DNA from: Ketobacter sp036337295
Lineage (GTDB): Bacteria; Pseudomonadota; Gammaproteobacteria; Pseudomonadales; Ketobacteraceae
Assembly (NCBI GenBank): GCA_036337295.1
Contig: JAYZEN010000001.1
Span: 1,054,001 to 1,118,000, forward strand
Reading direction: 5' to 3'
DNA: 64,000 nucleotides
How positions within the stretch are numbered: position 1 is the first letter of the stretch; each line of letters begins with the position of its first letter. Below the pieces are notes generated by a model. The model saw only the letters and a list, made by a program, of their open reading frames with translations, was not told where the DNA came from and searched no databases. Shown piece by piece: positions 36,286-45,344 of this stretch. The position numbers and the translations under genes are program-made.

Positions 36286-39171
36286 TCAGTCCAAAGCCTG
36301 TGACAACACCTGACGGAAGCGCTTGCCGTACTGCTCCCGCTCTGCACTGCGCACCGGGCCGATGCCCGCCCACTCCACCTGCATCTGCTCGATCAGCTGG
36401 CTGGCACTGACGGTTTCCCCGCGATGGGTCAAGCCGTCATTCAAGCGATTGATCTGCAGGGCCATGCGCTGCGGCTGATCCTGCGCGGGAGATTCCACGC
36501 CGGCGGCAATTTCCAGCTTCAGACACAATGCGTGCAAGCGTTCCCCATTACGGTCCAGTTCATCTGCAGAGGGCAGGTGACCACCCTGCAGCGCGGCCAG
36601 CACCTGCTCATAACGGGCCTGCAGCAGCGTTTCCGCGTCCGCCGGCAGGTTTTGCTCGCTGTTCCATTCCGCCTCCGGGGCCCCCTCGAACGGCTCCCCC
36701 TGAGTTGAGTTCAGCAAGGTGTCTTCCAGCTCATCGCACAGCGCGGCGCGGCGCCACAACTCCTTGAAGCCCTGCTGTCGCAATGCGCTTTCCGCATTCA
36801 GCAAGGCCGCCTCGAACTGGGCACACACCTGCTGATAACGGGTCTTGAGCCCATCCTGCTGCTCCCGGGGCAATCCCCCCAGATCCTGAAACCGCTGTTT
36901 CAACTGACGGAATTCCTGGCGCACGGCGGCCACATCGGTGACATCCCCTTCCGCCAGTTGCTCGATCTGTTCACACAGGTGTTCCCCGTGCACCAGATTC
37001 TGTTCCCGTTCTTTCTGGAATTCTTCGCGCTGCTGATCACGGCGCTCAAACACCCGGTCACAGGCGGCACGGAACCGCTTCCACAGGCGGGCGTCATCCC
37101 GCCGTGCCACCAGGCCCACCGCCCGCCAGTCCCGCTGCAGGCCCTTGGCCTGTTCGATGGCGTCCGCCAGGCTGTCCAATTCCACCAGTGCTTCCACCGC
37201 CTCAATCAGTTGCTCGCGGCGGGCTTTATTGCGTTCAAACTCGCCGTGTAAACGCTCCCGCAGCTGATCCAGCAAACCGTTAAAACGCTCCTGGATTTTT
37301 TTGCCTTCCTTGCGTTCCACCGGCGTATACAGGCGCCACTCGTTCTTGGCGGTTTCATAGACTTCGTTCACCGCTTTCCAGTCCGCATGCTCCCAATCGT
37401 ATTGCTGCAGATAGGTTTCCAGCTGATCGCAGACGCTGCTGCGTTTTTCCAGGTTGGCCTGACGCACTTCCGAAAGTTTGTCGAAATAGCCGCGACAGGG
37501 CTCATAGGCTTTGTCGGCGGCGGCGCTGAAGCGCTCCCACAATTCCTTGTTGCGGCCCTTGTCCGCTTCCCCCAGGCTGCGCCACTCATCCTGCAGCCGG
37601 CGGATTTTATTGGACAGGGCCTGGGGGTCCAGGTCGGCTTCCACCAGTGCTTCCATCTCTGTGATCAGCTCTTCTTTCTTCGGGGTGGCGACAAAGCCCT
37701 GCCAGTCCCGCAGCTCATTCACCTGCACAGTGAGTTCCCGCAGCTTTTTCTGGTAGCCGGAGGCCACTTTGATGGGCAGGTGCTTCACCAACTGGCTGGC
37801 TTCTTTCAGCAAGCGGTTGGCGGGTTTCAAATGACCCTGCTCGATCTCGCTGGTGAGTTCATTGAACATGGAGCGGATGTTGTGAATGGCCTCTTCTTCC
37901 ATGGCCTTGGCTTTGGTCTGCAAACGGCCGAAATGATCCAGGGCCTGCTGGTGCAGTTTCAACGATTCCGGCCACGCCAGTTCTTCTGGCCACTTCAAGT
38001 CGCCCAGAGACTTTTCCAGATCTTTCTGCTTTTGCTGCAAGGTGGCCATGGTGGCCTCCTGCAGATCCAGTACCGCCGTGGCGCTGTCACGGATGCGTTG
38101 CTCCCGTTCGCTCAGACTGCGCACCGCATCCAGCGCCCGTTGCAACAAGCCGTGAATGCGGCTGAAACGCTTGCGTTCATCCGCTGCCGGCTCCACCACC
38201 GCCGCGGCTTCCTCCCAACGGGTTTTCTGGGTATTCAACAGCGCCTGCAGGGCGGGAATATCCCCCGGCTGCAGCACCGCAATGGAACTGAGCTGGCGCA
38301 CCGCTTCTTCCAGCTGTTCGCAGGCGGCCATGCGTTCTTGCAAGGCTTCCCGCTGGCGCCGGGTTTCTTCCGCCAGGCGATCCTGTTCGTTGTGAATGTC
38401 ATCAATGGTGGCCTTGCACAGGGCATAGGCGCGATTGAAGCGCTGCACCGCTTCGTTGTCCGCATGGTGTTGCATGCGCTGCCATTGTTTCTGCAGATGC
38501 TCCAGCTTGGGGCCGTACAGATTGTCATAGGGCAGGCGGGACAGGGTTTCCAGGTTCTGGCATAACTCTGCTATCTGCTGCTCAATGGAGGCTTCCTGCT
38601 GCTGTTCCGCGCGCAAGCCATTGAGCTTGTCCTTGCAGATGCGCCACACGGATTTATCCTTACCTTTGCTGGCCTTGATCACCCGCTCCAGTACATCCTC
38701 GCTGTGCAGACGCTCCGCGGCCGCCTGCCGCATCTGTGCCAGGGGCAATTTCACTGCGTAGGTTTCCAGCACGGTTTCATCGGCGATGGCCGCCAGGGCC
38801 AGTGTTCCCAACTCGGCGCTCTGGGTCTGTTCCACAATGGCCGCCAGGGCATGGCTGTCCAACTCCCGCACCATGTCCCGCACCACCGGGTCCAGTCCGG
38901 TAGCGTTGTCCGACAACACCGAAATCAAATGTTCGATGGCAGCAAAGCGCACGCCGCTGTCTTTCTCCTGTTTGATCAGGGTCAGCAGTTTTTCCCGCTG
39001 GGGAATCCGCTTCATGGCCGCCAGGCGCACGTCATTCTCCACATCGCCTTTTGCCATCAGCTCAAGGATGTGAAAGTCGTTTTCATCACTCACGTTGAGA
39101 TTTTGCAGGGCCTGGATACGCACCTGCGGTTTGGCGCTCTGCCATTTGGGTTTGAAGAGGTTTTTAAACAT
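36286..39171 (-). CDS. DUF349-domain protein
   Basis: 961 residues, soluble, highly charged and almost entirely helical. Repeats of the DUF349 type are recognisable, for example WRSLGEADKGRNKELWERFSAAADKAYEPCRGYF, and KNEWRLYTPVERKEGKKIQERFNGLLDQL. The N-terminus resembles a HEAT-like repeat region (LQNLNVSDENDFHILELMAKGDVENDVRLAAMKRI). The family is common in gammaproteobacteria and Actinobacteria; its function is unclear. It is followed by folA with a gap of 14 bases in the same direction, but no known link to folate metabolism is evident. Confidence 0.88.
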   Translation of the reverse strand: MFKNLFKPKWQSAKPQVRIQALQNLNVSDENDFHILELMAKGDVENDVRLAAMKRIPQREKLLTLIKQEKDSGVRFAAIEHLISVLSDNATGLDPVVRDMVRELDSHALAAIVEQTQSAELGTLALAAIADETVLETYAVKLPLAQMRQAAAERLHSEDVLERVIKASKGKDKSVWRICKDKLNGLRAEQQQEASIEQQIAELCQNLETLSRLPYDNLYGPKLEHLQKQWQRMQHHADNEAVQRFNRAYALCKATIDDIHNEQDRLAEETRRQREALQERMAACEQLEEAVRQLSSIAVLQPGDIPALQALLNTQKTRWEEAAAVVEPAADERKRFSRIHGLLQRALDAVRSLSEREQRIRDSATAVLDLQEATMATLQQKQKDLEKSLGDLKWPEELAWPESLKLHQQALDHFGRLQTKAKAMEEEAIHNIRSMFNELTSEIEQGHLKPANRLLKEASQLVKHLPIKVASGYQKKLRELTVQVNELRDWQGFVATPKKEELITEMEALVEADLDPQALSNKIRRLQDEWRSLGEADKGRNKELWERFSAAADKAYEPCRGYFDKLSEVRQANLEKRSSVCDQLETYLQQYDWEHADWKAVNEVYETAKNEWRLYTPVERKEGKKIQERFNGLLDQLRERLHGEFERNKARREQLIEAVEALVELDSLADAIEQAKGLQRDWRAVGLVARRDDARLWKRFRAACDRVFERRDQQREEFQKEREQNLVHGEHLCEQIEQLAEGDVTDVAAVRQEFRQLKQRFQDLGGLPREQQDGLKTRYQQVCAQFEAALLNAESALRQQGFKELWRRAALCDELEDTLLNSTQGEPFEGAPEAEWNSEQNLPADAETLLQARYEQVLAALQGGHLPSADELDRNGERLHALCLKLEIAAGVESPAQDQPQRMALQINRLNDGLTHRGETVSASQLIEQMQVEWAGIGPVRSAEREQYGKRFRQVLSQALD

Positions 39172-39185
39172 TTCGTATCGTCGTG

Positions 39186-39692
39186 CTAGTTACGTTGATA
39201 GGTCACAATGCTGTACGCAATTGCAGAGTCGGTGCCGGCGGGAACATCTTTGCGTTCGATCTCCTGCCAGTCATCGGGATTCAATTCAGGAAAAAACGTG
39301 TCCCCATGCGGCGCCAGGTGTACTTCGGTGATGTAGAGCCGATCCACCCGATCCAGCGCCTGCCGATAAATTTCAGCGCCACCGATAACCACCACCTCAT
39401 CCTGTTGCGGGGCAAGCTCACGGTTGAGGCGCTGAGCGGTGCTGATGGCAGCATCGAGCGATTGCACCGGATAACAGTTTTCCGGCAGTGAAAGTGGACT
39501 GCGGCTGATCACCACATGAGGGCGCCCGGGCAGCACCCGCCCCAGGGAGTCGAAGGTTTTCCGGCCCATGATGATGGGCTTGCCCAGGGTGCGGGCTTTA
39601 AAGTACTGCAGCTCCGCCGGTATGTGCCAGGGCATTTTGTTGTCCAGGCCAATCACGCCGTTGTCGGCCTTGGCCACGATCAGGGAAATCAT
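39186..39692 (-). CDS. folA: Dihydrofolate reductase
   Basis: 168 residues. Typical segments are MISLIVAKADNGVIGLDNKMPWHIPAELQYFK (the folate site with Asp/Glu equivalent near residue 27 and the Trp-His-Ile loop), IIMGRKTFDSLGR and EVVVIGGAEIYRQAL. The enzyme reduces dihydrofolate to tetrahydrofolate with NADPH in the cytoplasm and is the target of trimethoprim. It follows thyA on the same strand with a 15-base gap. Thymidylate synthase makes dihydrofolate, which this enzyme recycles. The residues typical of trimethoprim-sensitive chromosomal enzymes appear present, but sensitivity cannot be judged from sequence. Confidence 0.95.
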   Translation of the reverse strand: MISLIVAKADNGVIGLDNKMPWHIPAELQYFKARTLGKPIIMGRKTFDSLGRVLPGRPHVVISRSPLSLPENCYPVQSLDAAISTAQRLNRELAPQQDEVVVIGGAEIYRQALDRVDRLYITEVHLAPHGDTFFPELNPDDWQEIERKDVPAGTDSAIAYSIVTYQRN

Positions 39693-39707
39693 AACGTACC
39701 CCCCTTC

Positions 39708-40541
39708 TTAAATAGCCACCGGTGCCTTGATGTGCGGATGGGGATCGTAGCCCACCAATTCAAAATCCTCGTACACGAAATCAAACAGGGAGGTGACCTG
39801 CGGATTGATATTCATGGTAGGCAGGGGACGGGGCGCGCGGGACAACTGCAGTTCCGCCTGTTCCAGGTGATTCAGATACAAATGCACATCACCGAAGGTA
39901 TGCACAAAGTCCCCCGGCTGCAAGCCACACACCTGCGCCACCATCAAAGTCAACAACGAGTAGGAGGCAATATTGAACGGCACGCCCAGAAACACATCGC
40001 CGCTGCGCTGGTACAACTGGCAGGAGAGTTTGCCGTCCACCACGTAAAACTGGAACAGGCAATGACAGGGCGGCAGGGCCTGTTTACCTTCCGCCGCATT
40101 CTGCCTGGGCGATTTGCTCACGTCCGGCAACACCGCCGGATTCCAGGCACTCAACACCAGGCGCCGGGAATCCGGATTGCGTTTGATCTCATCGATCAAT
40201 TGCCCCAGTTGATCCACCGCCGCACCGTTACCCGCTTCCCAGCAACGCCATTGCTTGCCGTACACCGGCCCCAACTCGCCGTTTTCATCGGCCCACTCAT
40301 CCCAGATGGAGACGCCGTTTTCTTTCAGGTACGCAATATTGGTTTCGCCCCGAATGAACCACAGCAATTCATGGATGATGGATTTAAGATGCACCTTCTT
40401 GGTGGTCACCAGGGGAAACCCCTCCGCCAGGTTGAAGCGCATTTGATGCCCGAACAAACTGATGGTGCCGGTGCCGGTGCGGTCACTTTTGGTCACGCCC
40501 GTCTCTTTAATCAGGCGCAGAAGATCAAGGTATTGTTTCAT
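39708..40541 (-). CDS. thyA: Thymidylate synthase
   Basis: 277 residues. The catalytic Cys159 lies in ALPPCHC, and flanking blocks are SRRLVLSAWNPA, QRSGDVFLGVPFNIASYS and HLYLNHLEQAE. The enzyme methylates dUMP with methylenetetrahydrofolate. It is about 13 residues longer than the E. coli form, through a loop before the Cys (VLPDVSKSPRQNAAEG), a form also seen in other bacteria. Its start overlaps the lgt stop by four bases (ATGA), so it is translated with lgt. Confidence 0.97.
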   Translation of the reverse strand: MKQYLDLLRLIKETGVTKSDRTGTGTISLFGHQMRFNLAEGFPLVTTKKVHLKSIIHELLWFIRGETNIAYLKENGVSIWDEWADENGELGPVYGKQWRCWEAGNGAAVDQLGQLIDEIKRNPDSRRLVLSAWNPAVLPDVSKSPRQNAAEGKQALPPCHCLFQFYVVDGKLSCQLYQRSGDVFLGVPFNIASYSLLTLMVAQVCGLQPGDFVHTFGDVHLYLNHLEQAELQLSRAPRPLPTMNINPQVTSLFDFVYEDFELVGYDPHPHIKAPVAI

Positions 40542-41338
40542 GATGCCGTTTGCTTTCCGTTACGTTTGCCATAGGCCAGATACAACAGGATCAGTCCCAC
40601 CGCGATCATGGGCAGCGACAGGATCTGTCCCATGGTGAGCCAGTTCAAAGCCACGAACCCAATGTGACCATCCGGTTGCCGTACGAATTCCACCCCGAAG
40701 CGGAAGATGCCGTAGAACAGGGCGAAGAGGCCGGATACCGCATAGCGTGGCCGCGGTTTGGCGGAGAAGAACCACAGTATGCAGAATAACGCCACGCCTT
40801 CCAATGCCGCCTGATACAACTGTGAGGGATGACGGGGCAGATTGTCTATATGGGGAAACACCATGCCCCAGGGAACATCGGTGGTACGCCCCACCAACTC
40901 ACCGCCGATGAAGTTGCCGATGCGTCCGGCCCCCAAGCCGATGGGCACGATGGGGGCGCCAAAATCTAGGATGTCCCAGATATTCTTCCGGTACTTGCGG
41001 GCGAACAACCACATGGCCAGCATCACCCCCAAAAAGCCACCGTGGAAGGACATGCCGCCGTTCCACACTTTCAGCAGAATCAGGGGATCACTGATGAAAG
41101 CGGAAAAGTTATAGAAGATCACGTAACCGATGCGTCCGCCCAGGATCACCCCGAGGGCACCGTAAAAGATGACATCGCTGACCTGTTCCACGGTCCAGCC
41201 TGAATTGGGTTGGCGGGCGCGGCGGGCCAGCAACCAGTAACCGGAGGCAAAACCGATCAGATACATGATGCCGTACCAGCGCACGCTCAACGGGCCCAAC
41301 TGGATCGCCACCGGATCGATTTCCGGGTACATCAACAT
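40538..41338 (-). CDS. lgt: Phosphatidylglycerol:prolipoprotein diacylglyceryl transferase
   Basis: 266 residues with about seven membrane helices. Lgt signatures are GGMSFHGGFLGVMLAMW and IGNFIGGELVGR, then HPSQLYQAALEG. It adds the diacylglyceryl group to lipobox Cys residues of prolipoproteins in the inner membrane and should act on the lipoproteins encoded in this window. I chose the start at 41338 (MLMYPEID), preceded by AAGGA; an in-frame ATG two codons on (41332) also fits. A longer form from 41419 lacks support. Confidence 0.95.
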   Translation of the reverse strand: MLMYPEIDPVAIQLGPLSVRWYGIMYLIGFASGYWLLARRARQPNSGWTVEQVSDVIFYGALGVILGGRIGYVIFYNFSAFISDPLILLKVWNGGMSFHGGFLGVMLAMWLFARKYRKNIWDILDFGAPIVPIGLGAGRIGNFIGGELVGRTTDVPWGMVFPHIDNLPRHPSQLYQAALEGVALFCILWFFSAKPRPRYAVSGLFALFYGIFRFGVEFVRQPDGHIGFVALNWLTMGQILSLPMIAVGLILLYLAYGKRNGKQTAS

Positions 41339-41390
41339 GGCGGGATTCCTTTTTAAAATGCGATCAACGAAAATGAATTTGCTGTGGGCT

Positions 41391-41396
41391 ATTATA
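41391..41396 (-). promoter_or_regulatory. Possible -10 element for lgt-thyA-folA
   Basis: On the minus strand this reads TATAAT, 53 bases before the lgt ATG in the gap to the divergent NRDE gene. A good -35 box is not seen at 17 bases. Confidence 0.35.
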
Positions 41397-41471
41397 TGTT
41401 CAGCTGCTGGCCGGCCCACTGAGGCAATAAGCAGGGGCCCTAGTGTACACCAATCAACGGCTTTCTAAACC

Positions 41472-42257
41472 ATGTGTCTGATTCTGATCGCCCTCAACGC
41501 CCACCCGGATTATCCCCTGGTGGTGGCCGCCAACCGGGATGAATACTTTGTCCGCCCCACGCGGCCGGCAGGCTTCTGGCCGGAAGCCCCGCAGCTGCTG
41601 GCCGGGCAGGATCTCAGCGCCGGCGGCAGTTGGCTGGGGGTGACCCGCCAGGGGCGCTTTGCGGCCCTCACCAACGTGCGCGACGGTCGCCGGCCGGAGC
41701 TCACCGACGCCATCAGCCGGGGCCATTTGGTGACCGGATTTCTCCGCGGGCAGGCCACGCCCGCTGACTACCTGGCGCAACTCCAGGGAGAGCGCTACAA
41801 CGGCTTCAACCTGCTCTGTGGCGATGGCAGCCAACTGCTCTATCACTCCAACCGGCAACCGGGGATCACGCCACTGCCCGCCGGTGTCCACGGGGTCAGT
41901 AACGGCACCCTCAACACGCCCTGGCCCAAACTGGTCTCCGGCAAACAGGCGCTGGGGGACTACCTGGCACACCAGCGCACACTGCATGCAGACGACCTGC
42001 TGGCGATCCTGAACCACCGCCAACCGGCCCCGGAGGCCCTGCTGCCGGACACCGGCGTGGATCCCCACTGGGAAAGGCTGCTGTCCTCACGTTTTATCGA
42101 AGCCCCCGCCTACGGTTACGGAACCCGCTGCAGCACCCTGCTGCTGCAACACCAGGATGGCCGCACCGAATTCTTCGAATGGGATTGGGATGACCGGGGC
42201 CGCCTCAGTGGCAGGCGGGATTACCGCTTTACACGGCAGCCCGAGGGCTTAGCCTAA
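41472..42257 (+). CDS. NRDE-family (TANGO2-like) protein
   Basis: 261 residues with the family opening MCLILIALNAHPDYPLVVAANRDEYFVRPT (NRDE motif, Cys2 likely the first residue after Met removal). Other blocks are AGQDLSAGGSWLGVTRQGRFAALTNVR and YNGFNLLCGDG. The family is related to Ntn hydrolase folds; the human homologue TANGO2 affects metabolism and haem handling. The bacterial function is unknown. It is divergent from lgt with a 133-base gap. Confidence 0.9.
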   Translation: MCLILIALNAHPDYPLVVAANRDEYFVRPTRPAGFWPEAPQLLAGQDLSAGGSWLGVTRQGRFAALTNVRDGRRPELTDAISRGHLVTGFLRGQATPADYLAQLQGERYNGFNLLCGDGSQLLYHSNRQPGITPLPAGVHGVSNGTLNTPWPKLVSGKQALGDYLAHQRTLHADDLLAILNHRQPAPEALLPDTGVDPHWERLLSSRFIEAPAYGYGTRCSTLLLQHQDGRTEFFEWDWDDRGRLSGRRDYRFTRQPEGLA

Positions 42258-42282
42258 ACCCACTAGCCCAGCTTTCCTTTTC

Positions 42283-42332
42283 ATTCCATCCCCATTCCAT
42301 CCCCATTCCATCCCCATTCCATCCCCATTCCA
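42283..42332. repeat. 11-bp tandem repeat array
   Basis: ATTCCATCCCC occurs four times without gaps (42283-42326), followed by a partial fifth copy (ATTCCA, 42327-42332). It lies between the NRDE gene and the hybrid kinase gene and is non-coding. A copy-number polymorphism is likely. Confidence 0.9.
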
Positions 42333-42405
42333 GCCGCTTTCCCACGCCTTACCCAGCGTCCATGGACTATATTTAGAAGGTTGCACTCAATCCACGGAGA
42401 CAAAG

Positions 42406-45312
42406 TTGCCGAGACTCAGGTTCCACCTATGGGGAATGGTCTTGTTGTGTCTGCTGCCATGGACTCCGGCCTGGGCCGCGGCCCCCCTGCTGATAGAATC
42501 CCCCCACCAGGAACAATTCAACCTGGCAACGGCCGTCAGCGTCTATCGGGATGAATCGGGCACGCAGGATTGGGAGGCTATCCAGGCGCTGCCGGATGCC
42601 GCCTGGCAAGCGGTGCAGACGCCGATCCCGGCGTTCGGCTTCGACACCACGCCCTATTGGTTTCGCTTCACCATTCAGAACCGGAGCGGCGCTGCCTTTG
42701 ACGGGCTGCTGGAAATCGCGTACCCCATTCTGGATCACGTGGCCCTGTATGAAGTGAGCGGCCCCGAACCATCACAGCCCCTGCAACTGGGGGACACCCT
42801 GCCCTTTCACCAGCGCCCCCTGGACCATCACAATTTTGCCATTCCGCTGCCGCTGGCCGACGGCGAGGAGCGTCGGTTTCTGCTGCGGGTGGAAACCGAA
42901 AGCTCCGTGCAGGTGCCCTTGTACCTGTGGGAGAGAGATGCATTTTACAAAGCCCGCCAGAACACACTGATGGGCCATGGCCTGTATTTCGGCATGCTGA
43001 TTGTGATGACTCTCTACAACCTGTTTATCTTCATCACCGTACGCCACCCTTCCTACATCTACTACGCCCTGTCGGTCACCGGCATTGGCCTGTTTATGGC
43101 GGCGTTGCACGGCTTCGGCTATCAGTATTTGTGGCCCACATTGCCACAGGCCAACCAGTGGGCGCTGGTGGCCTCATTGGGGTTCTTCGGCATCTTCGCC
43201 TGCGCCTTCACCATCTCATTGTTGCACCTGAAGAAGAACAGCCCCCGCTATTATCGCCTGTTACTGGCCCACGTGATCCTCTATGTGCTGGTCTTCGTCG
43301 GTGCCTTCCTGATGCCCTATAAGCTTGCCATCCTGTTTGCCATTGTGGTGGGTCTCACCGCCTGCGTCAGCGCCCTCTTGTCCGGTGGCTACACCCTCTA
43401 CCGCGGGCTGCGTGAAGCACGCTACTATGTCCTGGCCTACGGCTCCCTGATGGTGGCCAGCATCATTATCTCCCTCAACAAAGTGGGCATCGTGCCACGC
43501 AACTTTTTTACCGAGAACTCCATGCAGATCAGTTCCATGATGGAAGTGATCCTGCTCTCGTTCGCCTTGGCAGACCGCATCAATCAGGAACGACGCAAAA
43601 AATACGAAGCCCAGAAGCGCGCCCTGGAGAACGAAAAACTGGCGCGGGAAGAGCGGGAACGTTATCTCAAAGTGGAATTCAACGCCCAGGTGGATGAACT
43701 GAATTCGCAAAAGAAAATCATCGAGGCGGAAGCCGAAAGCCGGGCCAAAAGCGAGTTCCTGGCCACCATGAGCCACGAGATCCGCACCCCCATGAACGGT
43801 GTGCTGGGTATGGCAGAACTGCTGCAGGATACGGAGCTCAACCCCCAGCAGCAACAATACCTGAAAGTCATCAACAGCTCCGGCAAGGCCCTGCTCAACA
43901 TCATTAACGATGTGCTGGATTACTCCAAGATTTCCGCCGGCAAGATGCACCTGGAACAGATCGATATCGAGCTGGAAACCTTGTTGCTGGAGTGCGTGTC
44001 GGTGTTTTTTGTCAGCGCCGAGCGCAAACAGCTGGCGTTGCTGGTGGAAACGCAGCAAGGGGTGCCCGGCCATGTGCTGGGTGACCCCACCCGACTGCGG
44101 CAGATCCTGCTCAACCTGTTGGGTAACGCCTTCAAATTCACCCAACATGGCGCGGTCACCGTGACCGTGTCAGTGATCGATCAGGAAAGTCCCCAGCTGC
44201 AATTTGAGGTCAAAGACACCGGCATCGGCATCCCCGCCGCCATCAGTAAAAACCTGTTCAATCCGTTTGTGCAGGCGGACTCCACCACCACCCGCCAATT
44301 CGGCGGCACCGGCCTGGGGCTGACCATTTCCCAGCGCCTGGTGGAACTGATGTCCGGCCAGATCAGTGTCGACAGCCAGGAAGGCCATGGCAGCCGCTTT
44401 CGCTTCCACATCCCCCTGCAGCAAGCACGCGCCGACACCCCGCCCGAGCCCCAGGACAACCCGCAACAGGAGGCCATCCGCCGGTATCGGGTGATCCTGG
44501 CCGACCGCTCAGAGGCGTTCCTGGAAGTGATGCAACGCCAGGCCCGGCAGGAAGGCCTGACGCTGCTGACCGCGTCCACGACCGGGGAGCTGACCCGTCA
44601 TTGCCAGGCCACTGCGGATGACGCCGACACCGTGCTCTTGATCGGGCATCAGCTGGCGGACGCCAGCGGCCTGGATGGATTACGTCAATTGCAGCAACAG
44701 GGACTTGCCCGCCATTGCCGACGCCTGTTGCTGGCACCGATGCGGCCGCGCCCGGAGCTGGTTGAGCTGACGTCCGCCGGCGTGCATCACGTGATCCAGC
44801 AACCGGTGATGTGGAAACAACTGCGGGATACCCTCAGCGATCTCCACCAGGGGCGCCTGGACAGCCCCTCCCCGGAACTCGCCCATAGGGCCCCAACCCA
44901 GCGGCACCGGGTACTGGTGGCAGAGGACAACCAGGTCAACCAGATGGTGGTGTCCAAAATGCTGGATAAAATGGGCCTGGAGTACGAACTGGCAGACAAT
45001 GGCCGTCATGCCCTTGACCTGCTGCTGAGGGATTACGATCGCTTCGATGCGGTGCTGATGGATTGTGAAATGCCGGTGATGGATGGCTATGAAGCCACCC
45101 GTCTGCTGCGCCAGCAGGAGACCAAACTGCAGCAATCCCATAAGCCGGTGATCGCCCTGACGGCCCACGTGCTGTCCGAGCACAAGCACAAAGCAGAACA
45201 GGCGGGCATGGATGATTTTCTGTGTAAGCCCCTGGGCTATCAGGCCCTCGAGGAAAAGCTGACCCGGCTGCTGCCCTCACAACAGGAGCCGCATTCCGCT
45301 GCCGGACTGTGA
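42406..45312 (+). CDS. Hybrid sensor histidine kinase (7TMR-DISM type)
   Basis: 968 residues, starting at TTG (GGAGA 8 bases upstream); an alternative ATG is at 42436. A signal peptide leads into a periplasmic DISM extracellular domain (about 30-170), seven membrane helices (about 185-390), a coiled coil, HisKA with His457 in MSHEIRTPMNG and the ATPase (DTGIGIP, GGTGLGL). Two receiver-like domains follow: the first (about 695-815) lacks the phosphoacceptor Asp (VLLIGHQLADASG), the second (835-955) is canonical with Asp886 in LMDCEMPVMDG. The ligand of the DISM domain is unknown; carbohydrates are suspected for some relatives. No output regulator gene is adjacent. Confidence 0.92.
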   Translation: MPRLRFHLWGMVLLCLLPWTPAWAAAPLLIESPHQEQFNLATAVSVYRDESGTQDWEAIQALPDAAWQAVQTPIPAFGFDTTPYWFRFTIQNRSGAAFDGLLEIAYPILDHVALYEVSGPEPSQPLQLGDTLPFHQRPLDHHNFAIPLPLADGEERRFLLRVETESSVQVPLYLWERDAFYKARQNTLMGHGLYFGMLIVMTLYNLFIFITVRHPSYIYYALSVTGIGLFMAALHGFGYQYLWPTLPQANQWALVASLGFFGIFACAFTISLLHLKKNSPRYYRLLLAHVILYVLVFVGAFLMPYKLAILFAIVVGLTACVSALLSGGYTLYRGLREARYYVLAYGSLMVASIIISLNKVGIVPRNFFTENSMQISSMMEVILLSFALADRINQERRKKYEAQKRALENEKLAREERERYLKVEFNAQVDELNSQKKIIEAEAESRAKSEFLATMSHEIRTPMNGVLGMAELLQDTELNPQQQQYLKVINSSGKALLNIINDVLDYSKISAGKMHLEQIDIELETLLLECVSVFFVSAERKQLALLVETQQGVPGHVLGDPTRLRQILLNLLGNAFKFTQHGAVTVTVSVIDQESPQLQFEVKDTGIGIPAAISKNLFNPFVQADSTTTRQFGGTGLGLTISQRLVELMSGQISVDSQEGHGSRFRFHIPLQQARADTPPEPQDNPQQEAIRRYRVILADRSEAFLEVMQRQARQEGLTLLTASTTGELTRHCQATADDADTVLLIGHQLADASGLDGLRQLQQQGLARHCRRLLLAPMRPRPELVELTSAGVHHVIQQPVMWKQLRDTLSDLHQGRLDSPSPELAHRAPTQRHRVLVAEDNQVNQMVVSKMLDKMGLEYELADNGRHALDLLLRDYDRFDAVLMDCEMPVMDGYEATRLLRQQETKLQQSHKPVIALTAHVLSEHKHKAEQAGMDDFLCKPLGYQALEEKLTRLLPSQQEPHSAAGL

Positions 45313-45344
45313 AGCGCGCAAGATAGTGACGCGCGAAGAGCAAC

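Noticed and set aside
42283..42332. CRISPR array
   Set aside because: The units are 11 bp without spacers, so this is a simple tandem repeat.
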